Part shown: positions 49,472 to 58,087 of the stretch, one piece after another | Numbering within the stretch: the first letter of the stretch is position 1 | Layout of the letters: each line of letters starts with the position of its first letter | NCBI RefSeq assembly: GCF_003201285.1 | Contig: NZ_QICS01000005.1 | Span: 203,893 to 267,892 of the forward strand | Length of the DNA stretch: 64,000 bases | Source: Lachnotalea glycerini | Lineage (GTDB): Bacteria > Bacillota > Clostridia > Lachnospirales > Lachnospiraceae | Direction: 5' to 3' | The notes under the pieces: generated by a model | What the model was told of the DNA's origin: nothing | The model's input: the letters and a program-made list of their open reading frames with translations, nothing else | The model's database searches: none | Position numbers and translations under genes: made by a program

Positions 49472-51802
49472 TTATGCCTCCTTAATATGGTCTAAAATTT
49501 TTAATGTCTGAATGCCAGAGATGCCCAGCATGGTGGCAATAACGACACAGCCCGCAATCAGCAACGGAGAAACGAGGTAGACAAGCCACGGGTTTACCAC
49601 AAAATCAAAGGTTGCCGCCCCAAAGGAAGAAACAATTGCCATACCGGCAAGCTCTCCCAGTGTGTTTGCCAGAATCGTGCCGAGAATTACGCCCATTGCC
49701 AGTACAGTAATGGAGCGGGTAAGATATTGTCTGCGAATATCCGCATCGCTGAAACCCATCGCTTTCAGTATGGCAATAGGATAACGATCTCTCGCTACCA
49801 GCATTTTTATAAACAGCACCGTAACAAGCAGTGTGAGCAGAGCGGATGACAGGACAGCAACGATGGAAGCCATTTGGATGGCGTCTCTTATAGAACCGAG
49901 CATCTGCTGGGTACTTTCGTCAATGCCGGTAACTTTGGCAAAGGGGAACTGTTTTCTGTACTGTGATATTGCCGTCCCCACATTTTGGCGATCCCGAAAG
50001 GTAGCCGCCATGCTGACGCTCAATACATCACCGCTGTTTACACTAAAAGTGGCCTGTGCCGTCCGGCCGCCGTTGGTAACATCAGAGTAAATCCCGCAGA
50101 CCGTCAGGTGCTTTTCCGCACCGTCAACGATTAATATGATCTCATCTCCAACGTTTTTTTCAAGGTCTTCGGCATTGAGGACGGAGAGGGCGATTTCCGA
50201 TTTCGTCTGCGGCGCACGACCCTTGAAGTAGGTAATGGGAAATACGGAATAGTCACCCAATGTTACCCGAAACTTCTCTATCGTTTTGTCATCCGCTTTT
50301 CGGTCTAACATCATGCCGGTGAAAAAAACATATGTTTCAACGTTCTCGTCTTCGGCCAGTACGTCGGAAACTTCTGCCGCTTTCCCCGCAACATCCTCCA
50401 CCTGCGACCGCATCACCCCGATATTAACATCGCAAATTCCCATGCCCATGTAAGTGATGAAGCTATCATCAGCAATGGTGCTGCTGATATTTTGCGGCAC
50501 AATCATAAGAAAGGAGGAAATGATCAGCACCATCAGCATAGTGACATACAGCTTTTTTCGAGAAAGAACATCCTTGATCCCAAGAAAAATATTCCTGGAA
50601 AAAAGTCTGTTATTACTTAACCTAAATATTTTTGAGGATTTCGATTTTTCTTGGGGTGCGCCATACCGCACCGCCTGTGCCGCAGATATTTTCCGGAAAC
50701 GCCCCAGCACACCGTTTACATAAAGCAGGATAATTCCGCAAATAAGTATGGCTCCAAGAAGCCCCCATAACAAGCCGGGTAATGCGCTGCCGGACTCACC
50801 CATGTACAGGCGGATATTTTGCAGGAAAGGCCTTTGGAGCGGCAAAGAGGTCAGAAAGCCCAGCCCGCAGGCCACCCCCGAAATAGCACCATATTTTGCA
50901 AGATAGAGCTTTTTCATCTGCGATACCCGTATGCCAACGGCCTTCAGTACACCTATTTCCTTATAATCCTCTTCGATTTTAGCTAGCAGCGTAAAGCGAA
51001 TGCACAAAAACGCCACGATAATGACAAGGAGGCTTACCAGCATCAGTACGGCAATCATAATGCCGTCCGTAATTCCATTGATCATTTTTACTTGCGTGTA
51101 AGTGATTGCGGGCGGGCCGTTGGCGGGAAGCTCTGCGGCAAGATAGGCCGCCTCGAAAGCGGGGAAGGAAACGTCCTCTGCCAGCCGAAACTCAATCAGG
51201 TACTCTAACTGTCCGTGCTCCCGGACTCTTTCAAAATCCCCCTGGCTGACAAGGAACCGCTTGGAACTTACCAGCGCCGCGTTCATGACAGAATCCCGTA
51301 AAAACCCAGCGACGGTAAAGGAAACACCATGGATTGTCACCGTATCGCCGAGCGCCGCGTTTCCTTCCTGCATGTAATAGAGAGGGACATAGATTTCGCC
51401 GTCAGCAGGCTGAATGACTTCGCCATTTAAATTAAGCAGGAAGTCAAATTTCTTGCTCTGTACGCAAAGGCCGTTGTCCTGAATGCTTCCGGCAAGGGAA
51501 TCGTCCCCGATGACAATGTCCGCACCCTCAATATTGAGGAACTCCAGTACCTGATACTCCTTTACGCTGTCATTCGTCTGAGCAAAGCTTTGCAACTGTT
51601 CCATATCCACATCACCTGTGTGCATCTGCATAAAATGGACTGACTTTGCCGAAAGAAGCATATTGTCGATAGCGCCGAACAGGTTCACTGTCAGCGATGC
51701 AGCCAAAGCGGTCAGCATGGCGGCAACGAGGATAAAGGCCGTAATCGTTGTGGTAATCAGCCTGCTTTTGCGGATATCGTTTCTAATAATTTTTAGATAC
51801 AT
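49472..51802 (-). CDS. FtsX-type ABC transporter permease of element B
   Basis: This protein of about 776 residues has membrane segment 1 near 15-40, a large extracytoplasmic domain (about 45-240), an FtsX domain with three or four segments (about 245-370), a second external region, and a second FtsX domain at the C-terminus (about 640-770). It has two duplicated FtsX units, unlike the smaller MacB. The ATG at 51802 (MYLKIIRND) is preferred over the TTG at 51808. It overlaps the kinase gene region. The substrate is unknown, probably an antimicrobial peptide or lipid. Confidence 0.88.
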   Translation of the reverse strand: MYLKIIRNDIRKSRLITTTITAFILVAAMLTALAASLTVNLFGAIDNMLLSAKSVHFMQMHTGDVDMEQLQSFAQTNDSVKEYQVLEFLNIEGADIVIGDDSLAGSIQDNGLCVQSKKFDFLLNLNGEVIQPADGEIYVPLYYMQEGNAALGDTVTIHGVSFTVAGFLRDSVMNAALVSSKRFLVSQGDFERVREHGQLEYLIEFRLAEDVSFPAFEAAYLAAELPANGPPAITYTQVKMINGITDGIMIAVLMLVSLLVIIVAFLCIRFTLLAKIEEDYKEIGVLKAVGIRVSQMKKLYLAKYGAISGVACGLGFLTSLPLQRPFLQNIRLYMGESGSALPGLLWGLLGAILICGIILLYVNGVLGRFRKISAAQAVRYGAPQEKSKSSKIFRLSNNRLFSRNIFLGIKDVLSRKKLYVTMLMVLIISSFLMIVPQNISSTIADDSFITYMGMGICDVNIGVMRSQVEDVAGKAAEVSDVLAEDENVETYVFFTGMMLDRKADDKTIEKFRVTLGDYSVFPITYFKGRAPQTKSEIALSVLNAEDLEKNVGDEIILIVDGAEKHLTVCGIYSDVTNGGRTAQATFSVNSGDVLSVSMAATFRDRQNVGTAISQYRKQFPFAKVTGIDESTQQMLGSIRDAIQMASIVAVLSSALLTLLVTVLFIKMLVARDRYPIAILKAMGFSDADIRRQYLTRSITVLAMGVILGTILANTLGELAGMAIVSSFGAATFDFVVNPWLVYLVSPLLIAGCVVIATMLGISGIQTLKILDHIKEA

Positions 51803-51804
51803 AT

Positions 51805-52947
51805 TCAACCCTCTGTCTTTCTGTGTTTTGGAGATTTTGGAAAACGCAAAACAAACATCTTTGTATAGGGAGAGGGCGCGTCCAATAGGTCAACCTCACC
51901 GGAATGCTGTTCCATCACCTTTTTCACAATGGCAAGTCCAAGTCCTGTTCCACTGCCGGCACTTCTTGAATCGCTGCCGGAAACAAAAGGCTCAAACAAA
52001 TTCCCAGCTATGGCTTCCGGTATAACTACTCCGTTATCAGCCACTTGTATCTCAACACGGCCAGGTTCTTCTGCAATTCCCACGAACAATAAGCTGCCTG
52101 CCGGATTATGGCGGATTGCGTTTGTCAGTAGGTTACCTATGGCACGGGTAGTTTCCAACGAATCCGCCATGTAAAATATGGGCTTGTCTGGCAGCCGTAG
52201 CTCTAATTTCATCTGCTTGCTTTCAACTTCACCAAATAGGGCGGCGCAGGATACGCGAAGCAGCTCTGCAAGGTCAACCTTTACAAAATTCATCCGGTAT
52301 TGCGGCATACCCAGCTTAGAATAGGAAAGCAGTTGGTCAATCAACTGGTTCATCTGGCCCGATTTAGCTTTCATAGCCAGATAGTATTCCTGCTGTTTGT
52401 CCGGTTCCTCCACCATACCGCTTGCCAAGGCTCCGGCGTATCCGGAAATCGTTGTCATAGGGGTTTTTAGGTCATGAGCAATGTGCGAGAAAAGCTGCAT
52501 CCGCTCATTTTCCATGATCATACGCTTTTTCTCGGAGTCCCTTAGCTTTCGTGCCATAAAGTTGAACGCATCCCGCATCTCCCCAAATTCCGTTTCTGTT
52601 TCAAAATCCAGCTCGGTGTCCAACTGACCTTCTGTGACCGCTTTGAAGCCGTTCTCCAGCTTTTGAATGGGAATTAAAATCTTCTTGCTGATTCTGCGCC
52701 CAAAAAGGACAATCCATATATAATAGACTGCGATTGTAACAAGTATCCAGAAAGCTGAAAGCGCTATTTGCAGGCTTTTTGTTCCCTCTACAAGAGGGGA
52801 AGTTGCCAGTTCCGAGAAGTTCATCCCATTATTAAATGTATACAGACTGAATAAAAGCTCCAAAACCAGAAGCGTCAGCGCTATGCCAATGGTATAGCCT
52901 ATAAAACTGCGCATGATGACGCTTTTGAAGCTGTGTTTTTTTTTCAT
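51805..52947 (-). CDS. sensor histidine kinase of element B (VanS/OmpR-group)
   Basis: The 380-residue kinase has two membrane segments (about 12-35 and 65-88) with a short 30-residue external loop, a HAMP domain, HisKA with FSHIAHDLKTPMTT (His near 159) and an ATPase domain with NLLTNAIRHNP, VADNGV and GTGLGLAIV. The short loop suggests sensing within the membrane or through the transporter. ATG at 52947 has GGAGGT and overlaps the regulator stop (ATGA). Confidence 0.92.
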   Translation of the reverse strand: MKKKHSFKSVIMRSFIGYTIGIALTLLVLELLFSLYTFNNGMNFSELATSPLVEGTKSLQIALSAFWILVTIAVYYIWIVLFGRRISKKILIPIQKLENGFKAVTEGQLDTELDFETETEFGEMRDAFNFMARKLRDSEKKRMIMENERMQLFSHIAHDLKTPMTTISGYAGALASGMVEEPDKQQEYYLAMKAKSGQMNQLIDQLLSYSKLGMPQYRMNFVKVDLAELLRVSCAALFGEVESKQMKLELRLPDKPIFYMADSLETTRAIGNLLTNAIRHNPAGSLLFVGIAEEPGRVEIQVADNGVVIPEAIAGNLFEPFVSGSDSRSAGSGTGLGLAIVKKVMEQHSGEVDLLDAPSPYTKMFVLRFPKSPKHRKTEG

Positions 52948-53630
52948 GTACGCACCTCCAGACGATACCCTAATCCCCGTACGGTTCCAATGGATACCGC
53001 GCAATTTTCTGGAAGTTTTCCGCGCAGCTTGCTGATGGCGACCATCACAGTATTGTCATCCACGATGGCTGACTCCTGCCATGCAGCTTCATAAATCTGC
53101 TGTTTGGTGAATACGCGACCGGGACTTTGCATAAACAGCTTCATCATGTTAAATTCTGTGGCGGTAAGAGGAATAATCTCACTGCCTAAGGTAAGAGTGC
53201 AAGCCGAAACATTCATACACAGTTCGCCTGCTGTCAACAACTCCTTTTCAGACGTAAATGTTCCTGCGCCATAGCGACGCAATTGCGCTTTGATCCGGGC
53301 AATGACCTCCAAAGGATCAAAGGGCTTTGTCACGTAATCGTCTGCACCAAGGTCAAGCCCCAATATTTTCTCATGATTTTCCGTTTTAGCACTCACGATA
53401 ATTATAGGAAGATTGCTGCGTTCTCTCAAACCTTTGATAAGCTGATAACCGTCAAGTTCCGGCATCATAATGTCGATGACAGCCAAATCAATTCGCGCGG
53501 ACGCAGCCTGTTTAAGCGCCTCCAAGCCATTTTCAGCCTGTATCACAAAGTAGCCGTCCTTTTCTAAATATAACCGCAGAAGCTCACGAATTTCCTTCTC
53601 GTCATCTACAATAAGAATCGTTTTATTCAT
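52944..53630 (-). CDS. OmpR-family response regulator of element B
   Basis: The 228-residue regulator has a receiver domain with IVDDEKEI and AVIDIMMPELDG (Asp53), followed by a winged helix (about 130-226, LTATEFNMMKLF, DDNTVMVAISKLR, GLGYRLE). It partners the overlapping kinase and should control this operon through the direct repeats at 53711-53728. Confidence 0.93.
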   Translation of the reverse strand: MNKTILIVDDEKEIRELLRLYLEKDGYFVIQAENGLEALKQAASARIDLAVIDIMMPELDGYQLIKGLRERSNLPIIIVSAKTENHEKILGLDLGADDYVTKPFDPLEVIARIKAQLRRYGAGTFTSEKELLTAGELCMNVSACTLTLGSEIIPLTATEFNMMKLFMQSPGRVFTKQQIYEAAWQESAIVDDNTVMVAISKLRGKLPENCAVSIGTVRGLGYRLEVRT

Positions 53631-53675
53631 GGTTTTACCTCTCTCTTGCTCGTCATACTTTCGAGCTGTAAGTTC

Positions 53676-53728
53676 ATTATAGTTGCCTAACCTTTCAGTT
53701 AAACATGGTTAACCTTAACATTACCTTA
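53676..53728 (-). promoter_or_regulatory. regulator promoter with OmpR-type direct repeats
   Basis: On the minus strand two TTAAGGT copies 11 bases apart (53728-53722 and 53717-53711) precede a weak -35 region and TATAAT (53681-53676). This spacing is typical for OmpR-family activators and suggests autoactivation. Confidence 0.6.
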
Positions 53729-53902
53729 AGATTTTCCTGTACTCTGGCTGACAACGTTGAGCAAGTACCGGGAACAAAATACTTGGTTCTACCTATATTT
53801 TACCATATGAGAAAGAGGTCAACAATGTTGTCGCGTCTTTGTGAATTTCGTCCAGGCACTTCAGGGCAACATGTCCCGAAGTGACCGTTACAAACAAAAA
53901 TA

Positions 53903-53925
53903 CCGCCTATAGTCTCACTAAGGCG
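53903..53925 (-). terminator. minus-strand terminator near the outer end of element B
   Basis: On the minus strand CGCCTTAGT pairs with ACTATAGGCG (one bulge) around GAG, followed by GTATTTTTG. It would stop transcription entering element B from the collagen side. Confidence 0.6.
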
Positions 53926-53964
53926 ATGTTTTGTGTAAAGCGACAGTTCCAATAATTTTCAAGG

Positions 53965-53996
53965 GCTTTTGCAGTTTTCTTAATACAACTGGCGCG
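53965..53996 (+). other. attachment-site end of element B (far side)
   Basis: GCTTTTGCAGTTTTC, then TTAATACAACTGGCG (15 bases), then CG. Confidence 0.75.
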
Positions 53997-54031
53997 GTTG
54001 GACCGGTGGGCCCTGTTGCTCCGGTGGAGCC
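53996..54031 (-). other. collagen-like island between elements B and A (12 codons)
   Basis: On the minus strand 36 bases encode [12 protein letters not shown], four Gly-X-Thr triplets in the collagen frame, bordered on both sides by element ends. Confidence 0.85.
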
Positions 54032-54054
54032 GTTTATAATAGGAAACTGCAAAT
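54031..54054 (-). other. attachment-site end of element A (far side)
   Basis: On the minus strand TTTGCAGTTTC, then CTATTATAAA (10 bases), then CG. Confidence 0.7.
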
Positions 54055-54214
54055 TAGCTGATACAAGAAAACATTGTCACTGTTACTTCTTATTTGAAAT
54101 CAAATTGCACAATTGTCATAATTAGTGTAAAATAAATCATAAATAGAGATAGCTAAAAAATATGAATTTACGTAAATATATTAGACTGGTAAGTTTAATT
54201 TTAAGGAGGTAATA

Positions 54215-54718
54215 ATGGCAGAATTGTTTTTTGAAAAAATCGAAATGGGAGATTATAATAAAATTAAAGAGTTATCAGATTTCGCCACGAATATTGTCCG
54301 TGAGCATTTCAATTCAATTATAGGTGAAAAACAGAATGAATATATGATACATAAATTCCAATCTGAACAGGCAATCACTGATCAGATTAATAGAGGGTAT
54401 CAGTATTATTTTGTATATAACATGCAAAAAGAAAAAATAGGCTTTTTAGCTTTTTATACAAGAAATGATGAAATGTTTTTAAGCAAATTTTATTTAGAAA
54501 AACACAGCAGAAATAACGGATTTTCCAAAAAAATGTTAAATTTTGTAATTGATCATACACGTCAAGAGGGGTTAGGAAAAATAGTACTGACTGTCAATCG
54601 AAATAACTCTGCAACATTTGCCTATGAACATCTAGGTTTTGTGAAAACTGGTGAGCAAAAATGTGATATCGGTAACGGTTTTGTTATGGATGATTATGTT
54701 TATGAGTACATAGTGTAG
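54215..54718 (+). CDS. GNAT family N-acetyltransferase
   Basis: This 167-residue acetyltransferase has the acetyl-CoA loop region FYLEKHSRNNGFSKKMLNF (R/Q-x-x-G-x-A-like, here RNNGFS) and the final VNRNNSATFAYEHLGFVKTGEQ, the usual motif B. ATG at 54215 follows AAGGAGG. It is the only cargo of element A. The substrate could be an antibiotic, a peptide or a small amine; nothing in the sequence decides. Confidence 0.88.
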   Translation: MAELFFEKIEMGDYNKIKELSDFATNIVREHFNSIIGEKQNEYMIHKFQSEQAITDQINRGYQYYFVYNMQKEKIGFLAFYTRNDEMFLSKFYLEKHSRNNGFSKKMLNFVIDHTRQEGLGKIVLTVNRNNSATFAYEHLGFVKTGEQKCDIGNGFVMDDYVYEYIV

Positions 54719-54853
54719 CGTGTTCTACTTTAAATTCCATTTAGTCAAATAATCTATAGGTAAAATCTTTTTCACGAGGGTATGTTAACAGCATCCCCTC
54801 CTTTTCTTCTCCTAAGTAGATCAAGGCTGGTAGTGGAGACAGTCTGTGTTTTT

Positions 54854-54863
54854 CATAGGACAA
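54854..54863 (+). promoter_or_regulatory. conserved leader box, element A
   Basis: CATAGGACAA followed by GCATATA, 48 bases ahead of the recombinase start; the same box stands before the DUF6870-recombinase genes of B and C. Confidence 0.5.
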
Positions 54864-54910
54864 ACACGAAAGAGCATATATTTAGTCATGTAAAATAGGA
54901 AAGGGGACAC

Positions 54911-56590
54911 ATGGCAAGGGTAGCCAACAGGCAATGCATTACAAAAACAGCTTCAAAGAATAAGGTATGGTATGTAGCTTTTTATATCCGTCTTTCTCGT
55001 GAAGATAAACGCGGAAAGGACGAATCCGAAAGCATTACCAATCAAAGACTGATTTTGACGGATTTCCTTGAACAACAAGATGATGATGACGAATATGTTT
55101 TCATTGACGAATATGTTGATGATGGCATAAGTGGTACGACAGACGAAGAACGCGAAAACTTTCAAAGATTGTTAGCCGACATTCAAAAGCGAAAAATCAA
55201 CTGTATTATTGTAAAGAACCTTGCCCGAAGTTTTCGTAACAACGGCGACCAAAGCTATTATCTTGGCGATTGGTTTCCCCGAAACAATGTACGGTTTATC
55301 TCTCTTTACCAACAGCCTATTGATACCTACAAAGACCCGCAGAATGCACAAAACATAGCGGTTCCCGTTCAAGGCGTTCTGAATGAGGAACACGCAAGAG
55401 GTACATCAGAAAGCGTCCGCAGAACCTTTGACAAGAAGCGGGAAAAAGGCTTGCATATCGGCTCTTTTGCCGCTTATGGCTATCAGAAAAACCCAGAGGA
55501 TAAGAACGCTCTTATTATTGATGAAGAAGCCGCAGAAAACGTAAAGTGTATTTTTGCATGGTTTTTGGAGGGTATGAGCAAAAATGCCATTGTCCGCAAG
55601 CTCAACGACAGCGGTATCTTATGCCCGGCAGCTTATAAGAAAAGTAAGGGCATGAAGTACAAAAATCCCAATTTCATAGATGGGAACCCCTTATGGTGCG
55701 CTATGAGCGTCAGCAACCTTTTAAAAAACCGCATTTATGCAGGTGATATGGTTCAAGGGCGTTATCGAGTTATGAGCTATAAAATCCATGTGCAGAAAAC
55801 GGTTCCCGAAGATGAATGGTTTATCGTCGAAAATACCCATGAGCCAATCATCAGCCGAAAGGATTTTGCTAAGGTGCAGGAGCTTTTAAAAAAGGATACC
55901 CGTACCGCACCAAAGCAAAAAACTCTATATCTGTTCAGCGGCTTCTTACGCTGTGCGGATTGCGGCAAGGCTATGACACGAAGTAAGGTCAGAGGAAACG
56001 TATATTACTATTGCCGTACCTACAAAGATCAGTCAAAAACTGCCTGTACCAAACATACCATTAAGCATAACCATTTAGAACAGGCTGTATTGTATGCCAT
56101 CAAACAACAGGTTTACATTGCGGTTTCCCTTTCGGAAATGGTTTCACGCATTAATACCGCTCCACTTCAAAAAAGTCAATCTATCCGACTAAATGAACTG
56201 ATAACGTCAAAGGAAAAAGAGCTTTCCAAAATATCAAGCTACAAGCAAAGCATTTATCAAGACTGGAAAGACGGCGAAATTACCCATAAGGATTACTGCC
56301 AGATGAAAGAGGATTATGAGCGGCAAATAGAAGTCATTGGTGAAGTCATAGGAAATCTGCAAGAAGAAAAAGCAGAGCTTGAAAATGGGATTGACATAGA
56401 AAATCCATCTTTATCTGCTTTTTTGAAGTATGAAAATATCAACAAATTGACAAGGGATATTTTGATTGAGCTTGTTGACACAATCAAAGTATACGAGAAT
56501 GGCAATATTAGCGTCAGATTCAAATTTGCCAACGAGTACCGCGAAGTTGCGGAATACATTGAAGTCAACAACCATAAAAATACGGTTTAG
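54911..56590 (+). CDS. large serine recombinase of element A
   Basis: The 559-residue recombinase is closely related to that of element B throughout: FYIRLS (Ser29), VKNLARSFRNNGDQSYYL, SLYQQPIDTYKDP, AAYGYQKNPEDKNALIIDEEA, zinc ribbon CADCGK and a C-terminal IELVDTIKVYENGNISV. ATG at 54911 follows GGAAAGGGG. Its stop lies 14 bases from the element end. It should drive excision of element A. Confidence 0.93.
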   Translation: MARVANRQCITKTASKNKVWYVAFYIRLSREDKRGKDESESITNQRLILTDFLEQQDDDDEYVFIDEYVDDGISGTTDEERENFQRLLADIQKRKINCIIVKNLARSFRNNGDQSYYLGDWFPRNNVRFISLYQQPIDTYKDPQNAQNIAVPVQGVLNEEHARGTSESVRRTFDKKREKGLHIGSFAAYGYQKNPEDKNALIIDEEAAENVKCIFAWFLEGMSKNAIVRKLNDSGILCPAAYKKSKGMKYKNPNFIDGNPLWCAMSVSNLLKNRIYAGDMVQGRYRVMSYKIHVQKTVPEDEWFIVENTHEPIISRKDFAKVQELLKKDTRTAPKQKTLYLFSGFLRCADCGKAMTRSKVRGNVYYYCRTYKDQSKTACTKHTIKHNHLEQAVLYAIKQQVYIAVSLSEMVSRINTAPLQKSQSIRLNELITSKEKELSKISSYKQSIYQDWKDGEITHKDYCQMKEDYERQIEVIGEVIGNLQEEKAELENGIDIENPSLSAFLKYENINKLTRDILIELVDTIKVYENGNISVRFKFANEYREVAEYIEVNNHKNTV

Positions 56591-56604
56591 AAGAACCGCA
56601 TTTT

Positions 56605-56639
56605 AAAAGGCAGTTTGTTTTCCTAATATTAATGTAGCG
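56605..56639 (+). other. attachment-site end of element A (recombinase side)
   Basis: AAAAGGCAGTTTGTTTTC, then CTAATATTAATGTAG (15 bases), then CG at the Thr-Gly junction. Confidence 0.75.
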
Positions 56640-56917
56640 GTAGCTCCTGTTGAACCTGTAGGTCCTGTAGATCCTGTTGCTCCAACTGGTCCTTGCGGAC
56701 CAAATGGACCTTGTGGACCTTGTAAACCTTGTGCACCCTGTATTCCTTGTGGACCTTGGAAGCCTCTGGGGCCTTGTGGACCTTGCAGACCTCTTGGACC
56801 TGTAGGTCCAGTAGGTCCCGGAGGACCTGGCCTACATCCAGAAGTTCCACCGCATGAATTACAACCATTAAAACAGCTCTGAAGAGTAAGATCTTTGTCG
56901 TTATCAAATTCACCCAT
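56639..56917 (-). CDS. collagen-like (BclA-type) gene, N-terminal part
   Basis: 93 codons from ATG 56917 (SD AAAGGAG) up to the insertion point of element A. In the present arrangement translation runs 11 residues into the element and stops at 56603, giving a 104-residue truncated product. The N-terminus [19 protein letters not shown] has four Cys in [15 protein letters not shown] collagen domain follows with Gly-Pro-Gln-rich triplets (GPQ, GFQ, GLQ) changing to GST/GPT at the break. Joined to the two islands and the part at 39452-40789 it gives one 565-residue protein. The upstream promoter resembles sigma-K. A spore coat or exosporium role is inferred from BclA. Confidence 0.88.
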
Positions 56918-56987
56918 TTTATTGTAACTCCTTTGATCAAGACTTTACGAATAATCTTATCAAGAAAATGACTAAATTATTCTAATA

Positions 56988-57014
56988 TATAATATGAAAC
57001 GATATAATATTAGT
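56988..57014 (-). promoter_or_regulatory. sigma-K/sigma-E type promoter of the collagen-like gene
   Basis: On the minus strand AC (57014-57013), 16 bases, then CATATTATA (56996-56988) fits the sigma-K pattern AC-N16-CATA-N3-TA exactly. The start of transcription would be near 56980, about 63 bases ahead of the ATG. Confidence 0.6.
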
Positions 57015-57093
57015 TACTATTTTATGCTAAACTATGACAATATCATTTCTTTCCTATTATTGTCCCTGTTCAAATTCACATTTGAGGCATCTA

Positions 57094-58077
57094 CTAATTT
57101 AAATAACTGCTGACATTGTCTGAGCTAATCCCTTCAAATGGTACCCAAATGTATTTGTTTTCAGATGCATATTCAATGTTATCGATACTTTTATCATTGC
57201 TGAGCGCGACTGCCGCTTCTATCGCTGCTTTTCCTTGCCCTGTCGCTGATTGAAGAACGGTAAAATTCATTATCTTATTCTGAATAGCAATACAGGCATC
57301 TTGTATTCCATCTATACCTACAACAGGGATATCAGTAAGGTCAATTCCTTTTTCCTTACAGGCTTCAATGACACCAAGCGCCATCGTATCGTTATTACTT
57401 ATGATGCAATCAAAATCACACTTTGTCTTTAAAAAGGTCTGAAACATACTTTTCGCTTTATCTTGACTCCAGTCTGCCGTATCGTCAAAAACATAGGTAA
57501 CATCAATGCCTGCTTCCTTAAGTCCTGCTTTGACGGCTTCTGTACGAGATGTTGCGCCTGGATGACCCTTTTCTCCTTCCATCAAAACTGCATTTACACT
57601 CGTAAGACCCTTTTCTTTAAAATAATTGGCCAAATACTCAGCTTGTAAAGCTCCTGATATACTTTCATCAGAACCAACGTAAATATATTGATTTTCCTTT
57701 AAAAGCTTTTCTTTTGGGCTTCGATTGATAAATACAATCGGCAGCCCATCTGCTGCCGCCATTATTTGCAAGGCAGTGTCTGTATCTATCATATTACATA
57801 TAATTGCTGTATATCCTTGCGCCTTTGCATTTTTAATTTGGGAGACTTGCGTTTCAATGCTGCTTTGACCATCCTCAACGGTTAATTCAATCTGATTGGT
57901 ATTTGCATATTCCTGTGCACCATTGACTAAGGTTCCTAGAAATACATCAGAACTGCTTGACAGACAAAATAAAATTTTATCACTGGCTGAAGCACTGCCA
58001 TTTGAAGCAGTTGAGCATCCGGCTAATCCAACTATACATAGCAGCATAGCTAATATATAAGTAACTATTCTTTTCAT
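57094..58077 (-). CDS. sugar-type periplasmic-binding lipoprotein
   Basis: This 327-residue protein has a lipoprotein signal ending GLAGC (Cys21). A type 1 periplasmic-binding domain follows (Peripla_BP_4, RbsB-like) with ILFCLSSSSDVFLGTLVNGAQEYA, ICNMIDTDTALQ and IISNNDTMALGVIEA. It binds a sugar or autoinducer-like ligand. The ATG at 58077 has GGAGG; upstream codons are inside the preceding gene. It follows the chemoreceptor gene by 10 bases and no transporter gene is near, so it probably presents its ligand to the chemoreceptor. Confidence 0.87.
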   Translation of the reverse strand: MKRIVTYILAMLLCIVGLAGCSTASNGSASASDKILFCLSSSSDVFLGTLVNGAQEYANTNQIELTVEDGQSSIETQVSQIKNAKAQGYTAIICNMIDTDTALQIMAAADGLPIVFINRSPKEKLLKENQYIYVGSDESISGALQAEYLANYFKEKGLTSVNAVLMEGEKGHPGATSRTEAVKAGLKEAGIDVTYVFDDTADWSQDKAKSMFQTFLKTKCDFDCIISNNDTMALGVIEACKEKGIDLTDIPVVGIDGIQDACIAIQNKIMNFTVLQSATGQGKAAIEAAVALSNDKSIDNIEYASENKYIWVPFEGISSDNVSSYLN

Positions 58078-58087
58078 AATGCACCTC

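Larger units (their letters stand above)
46375..53995. mobile_element. element B: serine-recombinase element with two-component system and ABC exporter
   Basis: This 7621-bp element carries, all on the minus strand, a response regulator (53630-52944), kinase (52947-51805), FtsX-type permease (51802-49472), ABC ATPase (49467-48709), one copy of the dispersed repeat, a DUF6870 protein and a large serine recombinase. It is inserted between collagen codons. The outer 360 bases (53631-53995) hold the regulator promoter and a minus-strand hairpin (53903-53925, GTATTTTTG after it). Confidence 0.85.
54032..56638. mobile_element. element A: minimal serine-recombinase element with GNAT cargo
   Basis: This 2607-bp element carries two plus-strand genes, a GNAT acetyltransferase and a large serine recombinase, opposite in direction to those of elements B and C. 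Its ends carry the same GCAGTTTGTTTTC (recombinase side) and GCAGTTTC (far side) motifs. It has no DUF6870 gene. It separates the N-terminal collagen part from the island at 53996-54031. Confidence 0.85.

Noticed and set aside
53931..54125. Small plus-strand frame containing [12 protein letters not shown]
   Set aside because: It crosses the antisense of the 12-codon collagen island and two element ends; it is a junction artefact.
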